The notes beneath the pieces are model-generated. The model was not told where the DNA came from and did not search any database. It worked only from the letters and a program-made list of their open reading frames with translations. This document shows, piece by piece, positions 6,888 through 13,400 of a DNA stretch of 13,460 nucleotides. Position 1 is the first letter of the stretch, and the number at the start of each line of letters is the position of its first letter. This DNA comes from Methylococcaceae bacterium (GTDB taxonomy: Bacteria; Pseudomonadota; Gammaproteobacteria; Methylococcales; UBA1147), in contig JAKEEL010000133.1 of assembly GCA_022616595.1 (NCBI GenBank), positions 1-13,460 of the forward strand. Direction: 5' to 3'. A program made the position numbers and the translations under genes.

Positions 6888-9008
6888 TCAGCCAACCGCG
6901 GACTGGCCATAATGGTCCCGCTTCGGGCCTTCAAGGCTTTTCTCTTCGTGGTAGGTATGTTCGGTATTGACCTGCATATGATCAACCGGCTGACCCAGGA
7001 TCTTTCGTCCCAGCATCAGCCCCATTTCAATGGAGTGATCCGCATTGTTATAGCGGAAGGTTCCGCCGCGTCCCGCTATGTGCAGGCCCTCGAAGCGACC
7101 CAGGAATTCGGTCACGATACTCACCTTGTTATGGTAATCCAGATCATATACCGGATAGGCATGTCCGGTCCGGATCACGGTCCAACCCTCGACTTCGTGG
7201 CGCTCGATAAAACCCAATTTGTCGGCCAGGTCGTCGACGCACCGTATGGCGATCTCGTCATCGGAGAGTGACCAGAGCGGATCGTTGATGGTACAGAACA
7301 CCTCGAGAACCACCGAGGTATGAGCTTCATCGGGCACCATCGCGGGACTCCAGTTCTTGGGTTCGTGCAAGCGGCCGAAAATCAGGTTCTTGTCCTGCAG
7401 ATAGAGCCAGGTATCGGTGGACACTTGTTTCTTTTTCAGCATCAAATTGACGGTGATCAGATCGCGAAATTCCATGCTTTTCGCGGCCTTCAGGACTTTT
7501 TCCTCGCAGGCCGGCTCGATGATCTGGGCGAGGATGCCCATCGGAATGGTCGAAACCACCGAATCCGCGTGAACGGACCGCTCAGTACCATCCTGCGATC
7601 GATACACAATTTCGAAATCGCGTGTACCCTTATAGATAATTTTCTTCACGCCGCTGTTCAACAGAACCTCGTTACCGGCCCCTACGATATCTTCCGCCAT
7701 GCGTTCCGGGATACGCACGTAACCGTCGCGCGGATACATGAATTCTTCAACCAGACTGACCACGTTGCGGCTCTTTACGAGCGCCTCACGGATCACGGTG
7801 AGAATGTTCAATCCCTTGCTCCGCTGGGTGACCCAGTCGGCGGACAGTTGCTCACAGGGCAACCCCCAAACCTTTTCGGTATAGATTTTGAAGAACATTT
7901 CATAGAGTTTGCTGCCGAACTGCTGGGTATAGGCATCCTTCATATTTTTTACCGGCCGGTTCAGCACATTGAAAACTATGAAGGACTGAATATAAGTTAT
8001 GCCGGCCCATAGCATTGTGAATATCCCGGTGTTTTTGATTACGTCGCCGAAGGTTATCGGATAGTTGAAATATTTTCCGTCATAGTAAATTCGGCTGATC
8101 CGGTTCACCAAAATGATCTCTCCCTCCATCAAACGCCGAAACCAATTGTTCAGCGATTCATTCTGGGTAAACCACCTGTGGCCGCCCAAATCGAATTTAT
8201 AACCCTTGGAATGAACCGTGCGGCACAATCCTCCGACATAACTGTTTTTTTCCAGCACCGTGACTTTCGTACCATTCAAACTCAGCTCATGTCCTGTCGC
8301 AAGACCCGCGGGCCCCGCGCCAAGAATGCAGACATGATCAGCGGGTTTCAATGGAATCGGCTTGGGCCGTGCCGGCTCGTAGTCGAATAACGAGGGAATA
8401 TCCCGGTTGCGAAGCGCAACGACCTTGTTGTAGGTAAAGCCGAATAAGATTGTGATTAAGTAGACCAGAACAAATAACTCGGCGCTTCCGATCAGACTGC
8501 CGACGAAACTGACCTGATATCCGGGCAGGTAATTCGACAACAACGCGGCATTCACGCTGAATTGGGCCGTCCCGCGTATCACCAGGGTGTTGGTGGATAA
8601 AAACAACAGCAAGGCCGAACCAAGCCCCGTGGCCACACCAAGGTAATGGCCTTCGATTTTCAGCGTCTGGGGACCCTGAAGCAGGTTATCCGGATCTTCT
8701 AGAGCGAAATAGCTCGCGATTTTTTCGCGCAGTGTGCGCGCATAAGCCCAGTAAATCAGGGAGCCGAACAGTGCACCGATCACGGCTCCCCAGAAAAAGC
8801 CTAAAAACGCTCCCGTCACCGAGACATCGTATCCGGGAAGAAAAACTCCGAGCAGATTCAGAAATTCATAATGTCCCGGGTGCAAAGCCCGCAGTACCAC
8901 GGACACGATGGTTGCAGTAAACAACAGTAAACCTGAAGTCAGCCCAAACACCAATGCGAGTAATTTGGTATTGATGCGGATCGCTGCTCGCAAAAATTCC
9001 TGGTTCAT
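6888..9008 (-). CDS. Membrane-anchored FAD-dependent oxidoreductase (UGM/protoporphyrinogen-oxidase-like) with duplicated LPGY module
   Basis: The 706-residue protein has two parts. Residues 1-200 hold two related hydrophobic modules, each with a helix, a loop with 'LPGYxVSxxG' (LPGY at 57-60 and 161-164) and a further glycine-spaced helix. From about residue 223 a soluble flavoenzyme begins: Rossmann motif 'GAGPAG' (230-235), an acidic FAD-ribose end 'VLEKN', 'GGLCRT', the family motif 'DLGGHRWF' (273-280) and a C-terminal FAD motif 'NNADHSIEMGL'. The 'YNYP'-type loop (KYFNYPITF) and 'YTEKVWGLP' resemble UDP-galactopyranose-mutase-like and amine-oxidase-like enzymes of bacterial surface-polysaccharide clusters. 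The substrate is unknown; a lipid-linked sugar or isoprenoid at the membrane fits the neighbours. ATG at 9008 has no visible Shine-Dalgarno. The deacetylase follows 51 bases downstream. The N-terminal modules are unusual for this enzyme class. Confidence 0.88.
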   Translation of the reverse strand: MNQEFLRAAIRINTKLLALVFGLTSGLLLFTATIVSVVLRALHPGHYEFLNLLGVFLPGYDVSVTGAFLGFFWGAVIGALFGSLIYWAYARTLREKIASYFALEDPDNLLQGPQTLKIEGHYLGVATGLGSALLLFLSTNTLVIRGTAQFSVNAALLSNYLPGYQVSFVGSLIGSAELFVLVYLITILFGFTYNKVVALRNRDIPSLFDYEPARPKPIPLKPADHVCILGAGPAGLATGHELSLNGTKVTVLEKNSYVGGLCRTVHSKGYKFDLGGHRWFTQNESLNNWFRRLMEGEIILVNRISRIYYDGKYFNYPITFGDVIKNTGIFTMLWAGITYIQSFIVFNVLNRPVKNMKDAYTQQFGSKLYEMFFKIYTEKVWGLPCEQLSADWVTQRSKGLNILTVIREALVKSRNVVSLVEEFMYPRDGYVRIPERMAEDIVGAGNEVLLNSGVKKIIYKGTRDFEIVYRSQDGTERSVHADSVVSTIPMGILAQIIEPACEEKVLKAAKSMEFRDLITVNLMLKKKQVSTDTWLYLQDKNLIFGRLHEPKNWSPAMVPDEAHTSVVLEVFCTINDPLWSLSDDEIAIRCVDDLADKLGFIERHEVEGWTVIRTGHAYPVYDLDYHNKVSIVTEFLGRFEGLHIAGRGGTFRYNNADHSIEMGLMLGRKILGQPVDHMQVNTEHTYHEEKSLEGPKRDHYGQSAVG

Positions 9009-9108
9009 ACTTTTTTTGTTACATTTGAAAACATTCTGGGTGAATACCTTTTCTTGCTGCTTCGATGTGCAAATAAGGCTACATTAAAAATGGACTCCGG
9101 TCCGCACT

Positions 9109-9132
9109 AAAACGTGCCGAGGCCTGTCGGCA
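9109..9132 (-). terminator. Candidate intrinsic terminator or attenuator between the LPGY gene and the oxidoreductase gene
   Basis: On the minus strand TGCCGA (9132-9127), a 6-base loop and TCGGCA (9120-9115) form a perfect 6-bp stem, followed after two bases by TTTT (9112-9109). It lies 81 bases after the stop of the small membrane gene and about 100 bases before the oxidoreductase ATG. It could end or attenuate transcription between two genes that share a module. The T-run is short, so read-through is likely. Confidence 0.35.
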
Positions 9133-9212
9133 GTCTACTGGCGGGTAAACGAAGTCAACAATCAGGGATTTCAACACCCCGGCGGACTTATTCGTAAATT
9201 ATCATCCGGAGG

Positions 9213-9572
9213 TCACTCACTAAAATAATGAATCCGGCTCACAATCAGGGCCAGATAAAAATAATGGCTCAGGTTCCAAAGCAGAGAAATAAAATAACCG
9301 ACCACGCCGCCGATCATTCCACCGTACACAAACCCCAGGAAACCACCGGACCAGGTCACACGATATCCCGGAAGATAATCACCGAGAAAAGCGAGATGCG
9401 GGCCGATCGGTATATCGCCGGAGCGTCCCTGAACGACCAGGGCAAGCGTCAGGAACATCAATCCCAGTCCAAAAACCAAAGCGGTCGATATAATCATCCC
9501 GACCGGATCCAATTTTGCAAAAATTGCGTGGATTATCGCGCGATCCGTCGGTTCTTTGATATTTTCAATCAT
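9213..9572 (-). CDS. Small membrane protein carrying a single free-standing LPGY module
   Basis: From ATG at 9572 the product is 119 residues. A good GGAG lies seven bases upstream of this ATG, whereas the longer alternative from TTG at 9605 (130 residues) has none. After a charged N-terminus (IENIKEPTDRAIIHAIF) come a hydrophobic helix (VFGLGLMFLTLALVVQG), a loop, the motif 'LGDYLPGYRVTWSGGFLG', and a glycine-zipper-like helix 'GFVYGGMIGGVVGYFISLLW', then a short aromatic tail. The same layout occurs twice in the neighbouring FAD oxidoreductase. I recall small bacterial two-helix proteins with 'LALGxxWG' and '(Y/L)xGYxVSxxG' motifs, sometimes labelled holin-like or DUF; this is unverified memory. 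The product may assemble with the oxidoreductase's own modules in the inner membrane. It is the first gene of the leftward cluster. Confidence 0.7.
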   Translation of the reverse strand: MIENIKEPTDRAIIHAIFAKLDPVGMIISTALVFGLGLMFLTLALVVQGRSGDIPIGPHLAFLGDYLPGYRVTWSGGFLGFVYGGMIGGVVGYFISLLWNLSHYFYLALIVSRIHYFSE

Positions 9573-9688
9573 CCAGCCACTCCAGGTAACGTTTTTTTCG
9601 GCCAACCTGCTCGAATGACATAAGTTGGTATAGACGCTTTTTTAACAAGAAAGTTGAATGAAGCTAATGGGCTACTACACATCGCTCG

Positions 9689-9709
9689 GTCTATCCGAAT
9701 AGGATAGAC
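9689..9709. promoter_or_regulatory. Perfect 8-bp inverted repeat, possible operator
   Basis: GTCTATCC (9689-9696) and GGATAGAC (9702-9709) are perfect reverse complements around GAATA. The symmetry and 21-base span fit a dimeric repressor site. It lies upstream of the small LPGY membrane gene (start 9572), just downstream of a minus-strand TATAGT hexamer, where a bound repressor could block transcription of the leftward cluster. No T-run follows on either strand, which speaks against a terminator. The binding protein is unknown. Confidence 0.4.
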
Positions 9710-9770
9710 TAGATCTGCAGTTACTATAACACCTGCGCACAAGCGGCGCGTAAAAATTTCTGACATTGTT

Positions 9771-9832
9771 GAAATCCGGAACTCATGGGCGGTTCCGGTT
9801 TCCGAAGTGAATGACTGTCGTTGTTTTCGGAA
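9771..9832. repeat. Two adjoining hairpins in the divergent region
   Basis: GAAA-T-CCGGAAC (9771-9782) pairs with GTTCCGGTTTC (9792-9802) as an 11-bp stem with one bulged T and a 9-base loop. A second stem pairs TTCCGAA (9800-9806) with TTCGGAA (9826-9832). They share bases 9800-9802, so both cannot be fully formed at once. The second loop contains the ATG at 9811 of a doubtful small ORF. They may be regulatory RNA structure or an intergenic repeat. Confidence 0.35.
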
Positions 9833-10047
9833 GCGTGTATGGCCAGCGATCAATTTTTTGGCAGAGGGCGATCAAGGGACATCCGTGTCAGTCTGCGAAA
9901 CGACTGGCAGATCAGGGTTTGATGGATTACCATGCAACCATTTCAAGGGTCGTCTCAACCATTTCGAATCTCCCGGATCGGCAGCATCATCGTATTTTGC
10001 AGGAGCTCCATCAAGCCCGGTCCTCCCCGGGGGTTGAGTCGGTCTAA
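9811..10047 (+). CDS. Doubtful small ORF upstream of apt
   Basis: The 78-residue frame starts at ATG 9811 and stops 22 bases before the apt start. I do not recognise the product. It begins with a hydrophobic patch (TVVVFGSVYG) and continues with helix-like segments 'AKRLADQGLMDYHA' and 'RQHHRILQELHQARS'; basic residues and histidines are frequent and there is no membrane helix. Codon choice resembles the neighbours. A GAAGTGA stretch only three bases before the ATG is a poor ribosome site, and the ATG sits in a hairpin loop. It could be a real small gene co-transcribed with apt, the remnant of a helical protein, or chance. A longer opposite-strand frame over the same bases runs across apt and is surely a shadow. 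Confidence 0.3.
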   Translation: MTVVVFGSVYGQRSIFWQRAIKGHPCQSAKRLADQGLMDYHATISRVVSTISNLPDRQHHRILQELHQARSSPGVESV

Positions 10048-10069
10048 CGTTTGGCCTTGGAGCACATTT

Positions 10070-10585
10070 ATGGAGCGTCTTAAATCGTACATCCGGGACA
10101 TTCCCGATTTTCCGAAACCCGGAATCCTTTTCAAGGACATTACACCGCTGGTCAAAAACCCTGCGACGCTGAGATTGGCCGTGCATCAGATCCTGCATCC
10201 ATTTCTCGGAGAACCGATCACGGCCGTTGCCGGAATGGAAGCCCGCGGATTCATTTTCGGCGCGCTGGTCGCCTGGGAGTTGGGAGTCGGCTTTATCCCT
10301 CTGCGTAAACCCGGTAAACTCCCGTACAACGTGCATACGGTTTCTTATGACCTCGAATACGGCTCGGCGGCACTGGAAGTTCATATCGATGCCCTGGAAC
10401 CGGGAGACCGGGTCCTGTTGATCGACGACCTTCTCGCAACCGGCGGTACCGCTAAAGCCAGTTGCGAATTGATCGAGCAATTCGGAGCCGAAGTCGCAGG
10501 TTGCGCGTTTGTGATCGAACTGGATGATCTTCGGGGCCGTGAAATGATCGGGCGGTATCGGGTCCATTCCCTGCTGCATTATTGA
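10070..10585 (+). CDS. apt: Adenine phosphoribosyltransferase
   Basis: The 171-residue cytoplasmic enzyme makes AMP and pyrophosphate from adenine and phosphoribosyl pyrophosphate (purine salvage). The N-terminus 'IRDIPDFPKPGILFKDITPL' is the family signature, followed by 'GMEARGFIFG' (55-64), 'PLRKPGKLP' (the flexible active-site loop) and the PRPP-binding motif 'VLLIDDLLATGGTA' (115-128) with the two acidic residues that contact the ribose. Length matches the usual 170-185 residues. The frame is open upstream to 9932, but the extra 46 residues look non-coding; the ATG at 10070 is preceded by TTGGAG at good spacing and begins where the family begins. The beta-hydroxyacid dehydrogenase follows 74 bases downstream on the same strand, with no clear terminator between. 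Confidence 0.95.
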   Translation: MERLKSYIRDIPDFPKPGILFKDITPLVKNPATLRLAVHQILHPFLGEPITAVAGMEARGFIFGALVAWELGVGFIPLRKPGKLPYNVHTVSYDLEYGSAALEVHIDALEPGDRVLLIDDLLATGGTAKASCELIEQFGAEVAGCAFVIELDDLRGREMIGRYRVHSLLHY

Positions 10586-10659
10586 ATAGCATGAAACGGA
10601 CGCCAACCCTGCCCTTGGAACGGGGTATCTCAACGGTTTACCGGTAATCTGAATCTCAT

Positions 10660-11562
10660 GTGAGTCTGGACAACCGCGAAATGACCGCCATCCCGGAGAA
10701 CAAATTGCAAGCTGGATTCATCGGCCTCGGAGCGATGGGTGCATCGATGGCGCGCAACATCGCTGCTTCCGGTCAATTATCGGCGGTGTGGAATCGGAGT
10801 CCTTCCATTGCGCTTCGGTTCGCAAGCGAAACAGGGGTCCAAGCCTGCGCAAACCCGGCCGGCCTCGGTGCGCTATGCGAGGTCGTTTGCATCTGTGTAT
10901 CCGCCGACCCCGATGTATTGGAGGTTGTAGGCGCTCTTTCGCCTGGATTGAAAACCGGAAGCGTTGTGGTTGATTTTTCTACGGTAAGCGCCGATACCGC
11001 TCGGCGGACGGCCGAAATACTTGAACAACGCGCAGTGAGCTTCCTCGATTCTCCAGTCTCGGGAGGCGTCGAGGGAGCGCGTAACGGAGCGCTGGCAATG
11101 ATGGTCGGGGGCGACCAAAACGTACTGCAGCGAGTGATGCCGATTCTGAAAACCATGGGCAAACGGATTGTGCATATGGGGCCGGTCGGCGCCGGACAGT
11201 CGACCAAAGCGGTGAATCAGATTATGGCCGCGGGGATCAATCAGGCCGTAAGCGAAGCCCTGGCATTCGGGGAATATCAGGAGTTGCCCGTCGAGCGGCT
11301 AATCGAAGTAATCGCGAGCGGAGCCGCGGGGAACTGGTTCCTGGAGCATCGCGGGCTCAGCATGACCCATAACCGCTTCAATCCAGGTTTCAAATTGAAA
11401 CTTCACCATAAAGATCTGCTGATCTGTCGGGACATGGCCCGGAAATTGAGTTTCGTTTCGCGAGTCATCGAGAGCACGATCGAGGATTATGCCCGCCTCA
11501 TGGAACAGGGGCATGGCGATGACGATATTTCGGCCCTGTATCGCTTGAAACGGCCGCGGTGA
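10660..11562 (+). CDS. NAD(P)-dependent beta-hydroxyacid dehydrogenase (3-hydroxyisobutyrate dehydrogenase/tartronate semialdehyde reductase family)
   Basis: The product is 300 residues from GTG 10660; ATG at 10681 would give 293 and is equally plausible, since neither has a clear ribosome site. It has the family's Rossmann motif 'GFIGLGAMGASMARN' (glycines 22, 24, 27), the substrate signature 'DSPVSGGVEGA' (130-140), the catalytic lysine in 'STKAVNQIM' (K183, with N186), and a C-terminal all-helical domain with 'KLKLHHKDL' (second conserved lysine K251). These cytoplasmic enzymes oxidise or reduce short 3-hydroxyacids such as 3-hydroxyisobutyrate, tartronate semialdehyde, glyoxylate or succinic semialdehyde. 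The exact substrate and cofactor cannot be fixed by eye. The uracil-DNA glycosylase start overlaps its stop by four bases, so the two should be translationally coupled, although their functions seem unrelated. Confidence 0.88.
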   Translation: MSLDNREMTAIPENKLQAGFIGLGAMGASMARNIAASGQLSAVWNRSPSIALRFASETGVQACANPAGLGALCEVVCICVSADPDVLEVVGALSPGLKTGSVVVDFSTVSADTARRTAEILEQRAVSFLDSPVSGGVEGARNGALAMMVGGDQNVLQRVMPILKTMGKRIVHMGPVGAGQSTKAVNQIMAAGINQAVSEALAFGEYQELPVERLIEVIASGAAGNWFLEHRGLSMTHNRFNPGFKLKLHHKDLLICRDMARKLSFVSRVIESTIEDYARLMEQGHGDDDISALYRLKRPR

Positions 11563-12212
11563 ACAATCTCCGAGCGACCCTGGCGGGACATCAAGAGGCA
11601 CTCAAGTCATGCAGCCTGTGCCCGGCCATGATCGGACCCGTGGTCACCGGGCTGCCGGTGGCCTCACCGGTGTTCCTGATCGGCCAGGCTCCCGGGATCA
11701 AGGAGGGCGAATTCGGTAAACCCTTCGCTTGGACGGCCGGTAAAACGATGTTTCATTGGTTTTGTGAAATCGGATTGAACGAAGAAAAGTTTCGCCAGAG
11801 GGTTTACATGGCCGCGGTATGCCGGTGTTTTCCGGGTAAGAATCCCAAGGGCGGCGACCGGGTGCCGAGCAGGGCGGAAGTCGAACGGTGCAGGACTTGG
11901 ATGGAGTATGAACTGAATTTGCTGCGGCCGGCGTTGATCATCCCGGTCGGTAAGCTTGCCGTGTCGCAGTTTATGCCGGTCGATAAACTCAATCAGGTCG
12001 TCGGCCAGATCCACCGCCTGACCGTGCAGCATTTCGAGAGCGACGTGATCCCTTTACCCCATCCGTCTGGTGCTTCGACCTGGCATCGGACCGAACCGGG
12101 AAAGACGCTGCTCTGGCGTTCATTGCGCTTGATCGAAATCCATGCGGCCTGGAAAAAAATTTGCCACGGGCAAGCGAACGCTGATGTCGAGCGAACCTTC
12201 AATTCACGATAA
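11559..12212 (+). CDS. Uracil-DNA glycosylase family protein (family-4-like, probable Fe-S)
   Basis: The 217-residue product belongs to the uracil-DNA glycosylase superfamily, which removes uracil from DNA to start base-excision repair. Motif 1 is 'GQAPGIKEGEFGKPF' (42-56) followed by 'WTAGKTMF', and motif 3 is 'LPHPSGAS' (166-173). N-terminal 'CSLCP' (C18, C21) together with C88, C90 and C111 offers the four cysteines of a 4Fe-4S cluster, as in family 4. Family 4 usually reads 'GEAPG..ED' and 'PFVG.AG'; the Q43, E49-G50 and 'FAWTAG' changes place this in a divergent subgroup, so its base specificity is uncertain. GTG at 11559 overlaps the dehydrogenase stop (GTGA). Its 3' end overlaps the acyltransferase start by about 29 bases if that gene begins at 12184. 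Confidence 0.85.
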   Translation: MNNLRATLAGHQEALKSCSLCPAMIGPVVTGLPVASPVFLIGQAPGIKEGEFGKPFAWTAGKTMFHWFCEIGLNEEKFRQRVYMAAVCRCFPGKNPKGGDRVPSRAEVERCRTWMEYELNLLRPALIIPVGKLAVSQFMPVDKLNQVVGQIHRLTVQHFESDVIPLPHPSGASTWHRTEPGKTLLWRSLRLIEIHAAWKKICHGQANADVERTFNSR

Positions 12213-13065
12213 AACCGAGGGCTCAATTTCTCAGCGGGTCCCGTCGGTGGATCTGTTGCGCGGAATAGTAATTATTCTGATGGCCTTGGACCACGTCCGG
12301 GATTTCTGGAGCATGACGCCTTTTTCAACGACGGATCTCGATCAGTCGACTCCGGCTTATTTATTTACCCGCTGGATCACGCACTTCTGCGCTCCCGTCT
12401 TTATTTTCCTGTGTGGCACCAGCGCCTGGCTGTATCGCCGTAACCATCTTTGTTCGCCGCAAAGACTCGCATGGTTTTTGCTGACTAGGGGGCTATGGTT
12501 GATTCTTATTGAAATCACCGTGATTAGCTATGTCTGGCAAGCCACTTACCAAATAATTGTTTTGGCGGTCATTTGGGCCATCGGTTGCTCGATGATCGTA
12601 CTCAGTTTCCTGGTCTTTCTACCACGGTTCCTGATCGTCGGTTTCGGGCTGGTGATAGTAATTTTCCACAATGCTCTGGATGCAATAAAAACGGAGCGAT
12701 TTCCCGGATTCGAATGGCTTTGGACGATCCTGCACCTGAGCGAAACCATACCGCTGTCAGGCAGTTATCCGATGCAGGGAGTAGAGGTGGTTTATCCACT
12801 GATCCCGTGGCTCGGAGTGATCGCTCTCGGATACGGCTTCGGCGCTGTGTTCGAACTTCCAAACCCGCCGCGGCACGCCCTTATGTGGCTCGTTGGCGGG
12901 ACGTCCATTGTCGCGTTCCTGGTGTTGCGATTGTTCAATCTCTACGGTGAATCGGGGCTCGGTCATGCGGATTCTCCGTGGCATGACCACGGTCGTGGTC
13001 CGGTCTATGCCCTCATGTCGATTTTGAATACGACCAAGTACCCGCCCTCGTACACTATCTGTTGA
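12184..13065 (+). CDS. DUF1624/HGSNAT-like polytopic acyltransferase, N-terminal part (frameshifted gene)
   Basis: This frame encodes about 293 residues from ATG 12184 (an ATG at 12142 would add 14). It resembles bacterial membrane proteins of the heparan-alpha-glucosaminide N-acetyltransferase catalytic (DUF1624) type: 'RVPSVDLLRGIVIILMALDH' near the start, 'THFCAPVFIFLCGTSAW' as the second membrane segment, and further hydrophobic helices with 'VYPLIPWLGVIALGYGFG' and 'ILNTTKYPPS'. Relatives of this plan continue without a break through the last phrase into 'LxYLLMTLxPA'. Here the frame ends abruptly after 'PPSYTIC', while the missing continuation appears in the next frame (13051-13400). 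Restoring one base between 13050 and 13051 gives a 405-residue protein. Predicted location is the inner membrane; the acyl acceptor is unknown. The gene overlaps the uracil-DNA glycosylase gene by 29 bases. Confidence 0.8.
   Translation: MSSEPSIHDKTEGSISQRVPSVDLLRGIVIILMALDHVRDFWSMTPFSTTDLDQSTPAYLFTRWITHFCAPVFIFLCGTSAWLYRRNHLCSPQRLAWFLLTRGLWLILIEITVISYVWQATYQIIVLAVIWAIGCSMIVLSFLVFLPRFLIVGFGLVIVIFHNALDAIKTERFPGFEWLWTILHLSETIPLSGSYPMQGVEVVYPLIPWLGVIALGYGFGAVFELPNPPRHALMWLVGGTSIVAFLVLRLFNLYGESGLGHADSPWHDHGRGPVYALMSILNTTKYPPSYTIC
13050..13051 (+). other. Apparent one-base deletion (frameshift site)
   Basis: Upstream frame: CCG CCC TCG then TAC ACT ATC TGT TGA. If one base (T or C) is inserted after 13050, the text reads TCG-(Y)TA-CAC-TAT-CTG-TTG-ATG, that is S-L-H-Y-L-L-M, and runs on open to 13400. 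There is no homopolymer or slippery heptamer at the site, so programmed frameshifting is unlikely. A true mutation or an assembly error remain. Confidence 0.75.
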
Positions 13066-13400
13066 TGACGCTGAGCCCCGCGATCGCGATGCTTCCGTTA
13101 CTCGAGAAATGGCATGGGCGCATCGCCGATTGGATCATGGTTTTCGACCGTGTGCCATTTTTCTTCTACATCCTGCACCTTTACTTGATCCGTCTGTCCG
13201 CTGGCATTTGGTTCTGGATATGCCATGGCACTTGGAATATCGCTCCCTTCGATCCCTTGGCATGGCCCGCGGACTACACGCCGGATTTAGTTCGCGCTTA
13301 TGTCGTATGGCTGTTATTGCTTTGGGTTCTCTATTGGCCTTGCCGATGGTTTGCGGGTATCCGTAAAAAATACGATTATCGCTGGTTGAGCTATTTATGA
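13062..13400 (+). CDS. DUF1624/HGSNAT-like acyltransferase, C-terminal part (frameshifted gene)
   Basis: This 112-residue frame (first possible start TTG 13062, then ATG 13065; open from at least 13051) is the continuation of the preceding gene. It begins 'MTLSPAIAMLPLLEKW', then 'FDRVPFFFYILHLYLIRLSA', the recognisable C-terminal helix pair of the family, and ends with another membrane helix ('VVWLLLLWVLYWPCRWFAG') and a basic tail. It has no ribosome site of its own and is unlikely to function alone; restart at the TGATG overlap (13063-13067) is conceivable. It probably marks a pseudogene or a sequencing error. Confidence 0.7.
   Translation: MMTLSPAIAMLPLLEKWHGRIADWIMVFDRVPFFFYILHLYLIRLSAGIWFWICHGTWNIAPFDPLAWPADYTPDLVRAYVVWLLLLWVLYWPCRWFAGIRKKYDYRWLSYL

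Larger units (their letters stand above)
9573..10069. other. 497-base divergent region without a confident gene
   Basis: This stretch separates the leftward glycan-type cluster from rightward apt. It holds a perfect inverted repeat at 9689-9709, a pair of adjoining hairpins at 9771-9832, and a doubtful small ORF at 9811-10047. On the minus strand a TATAGT -10-like hexamer (9728 to 9723) lies 13 bases before the 9689-9709 repeat, without a good -35. The part 9573-9680 shows no recognisable feature. Confidence 0.5.

Noticed and set aside
7320..8012. 230-codon plus-strand frame opposite the FAD oxidoreductase
   Set aside because: It is antisense to conserved flavoenzyme sequence and its translation resembles no protein I know.
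9872..10633. 253-codon open frame on the minus strand across apt
   Set aside because: It overlaps the whole of apt, whose motifs are certain, and the translation shows no domain.
13040..13067. Programmed ribosomal frameshift in the acyltransferase gene
   Set aside because: There is no slippery heptamer, no A- or T-run and no clear stimulatory hairpin at the junction, and the family is not known for frameshifting.
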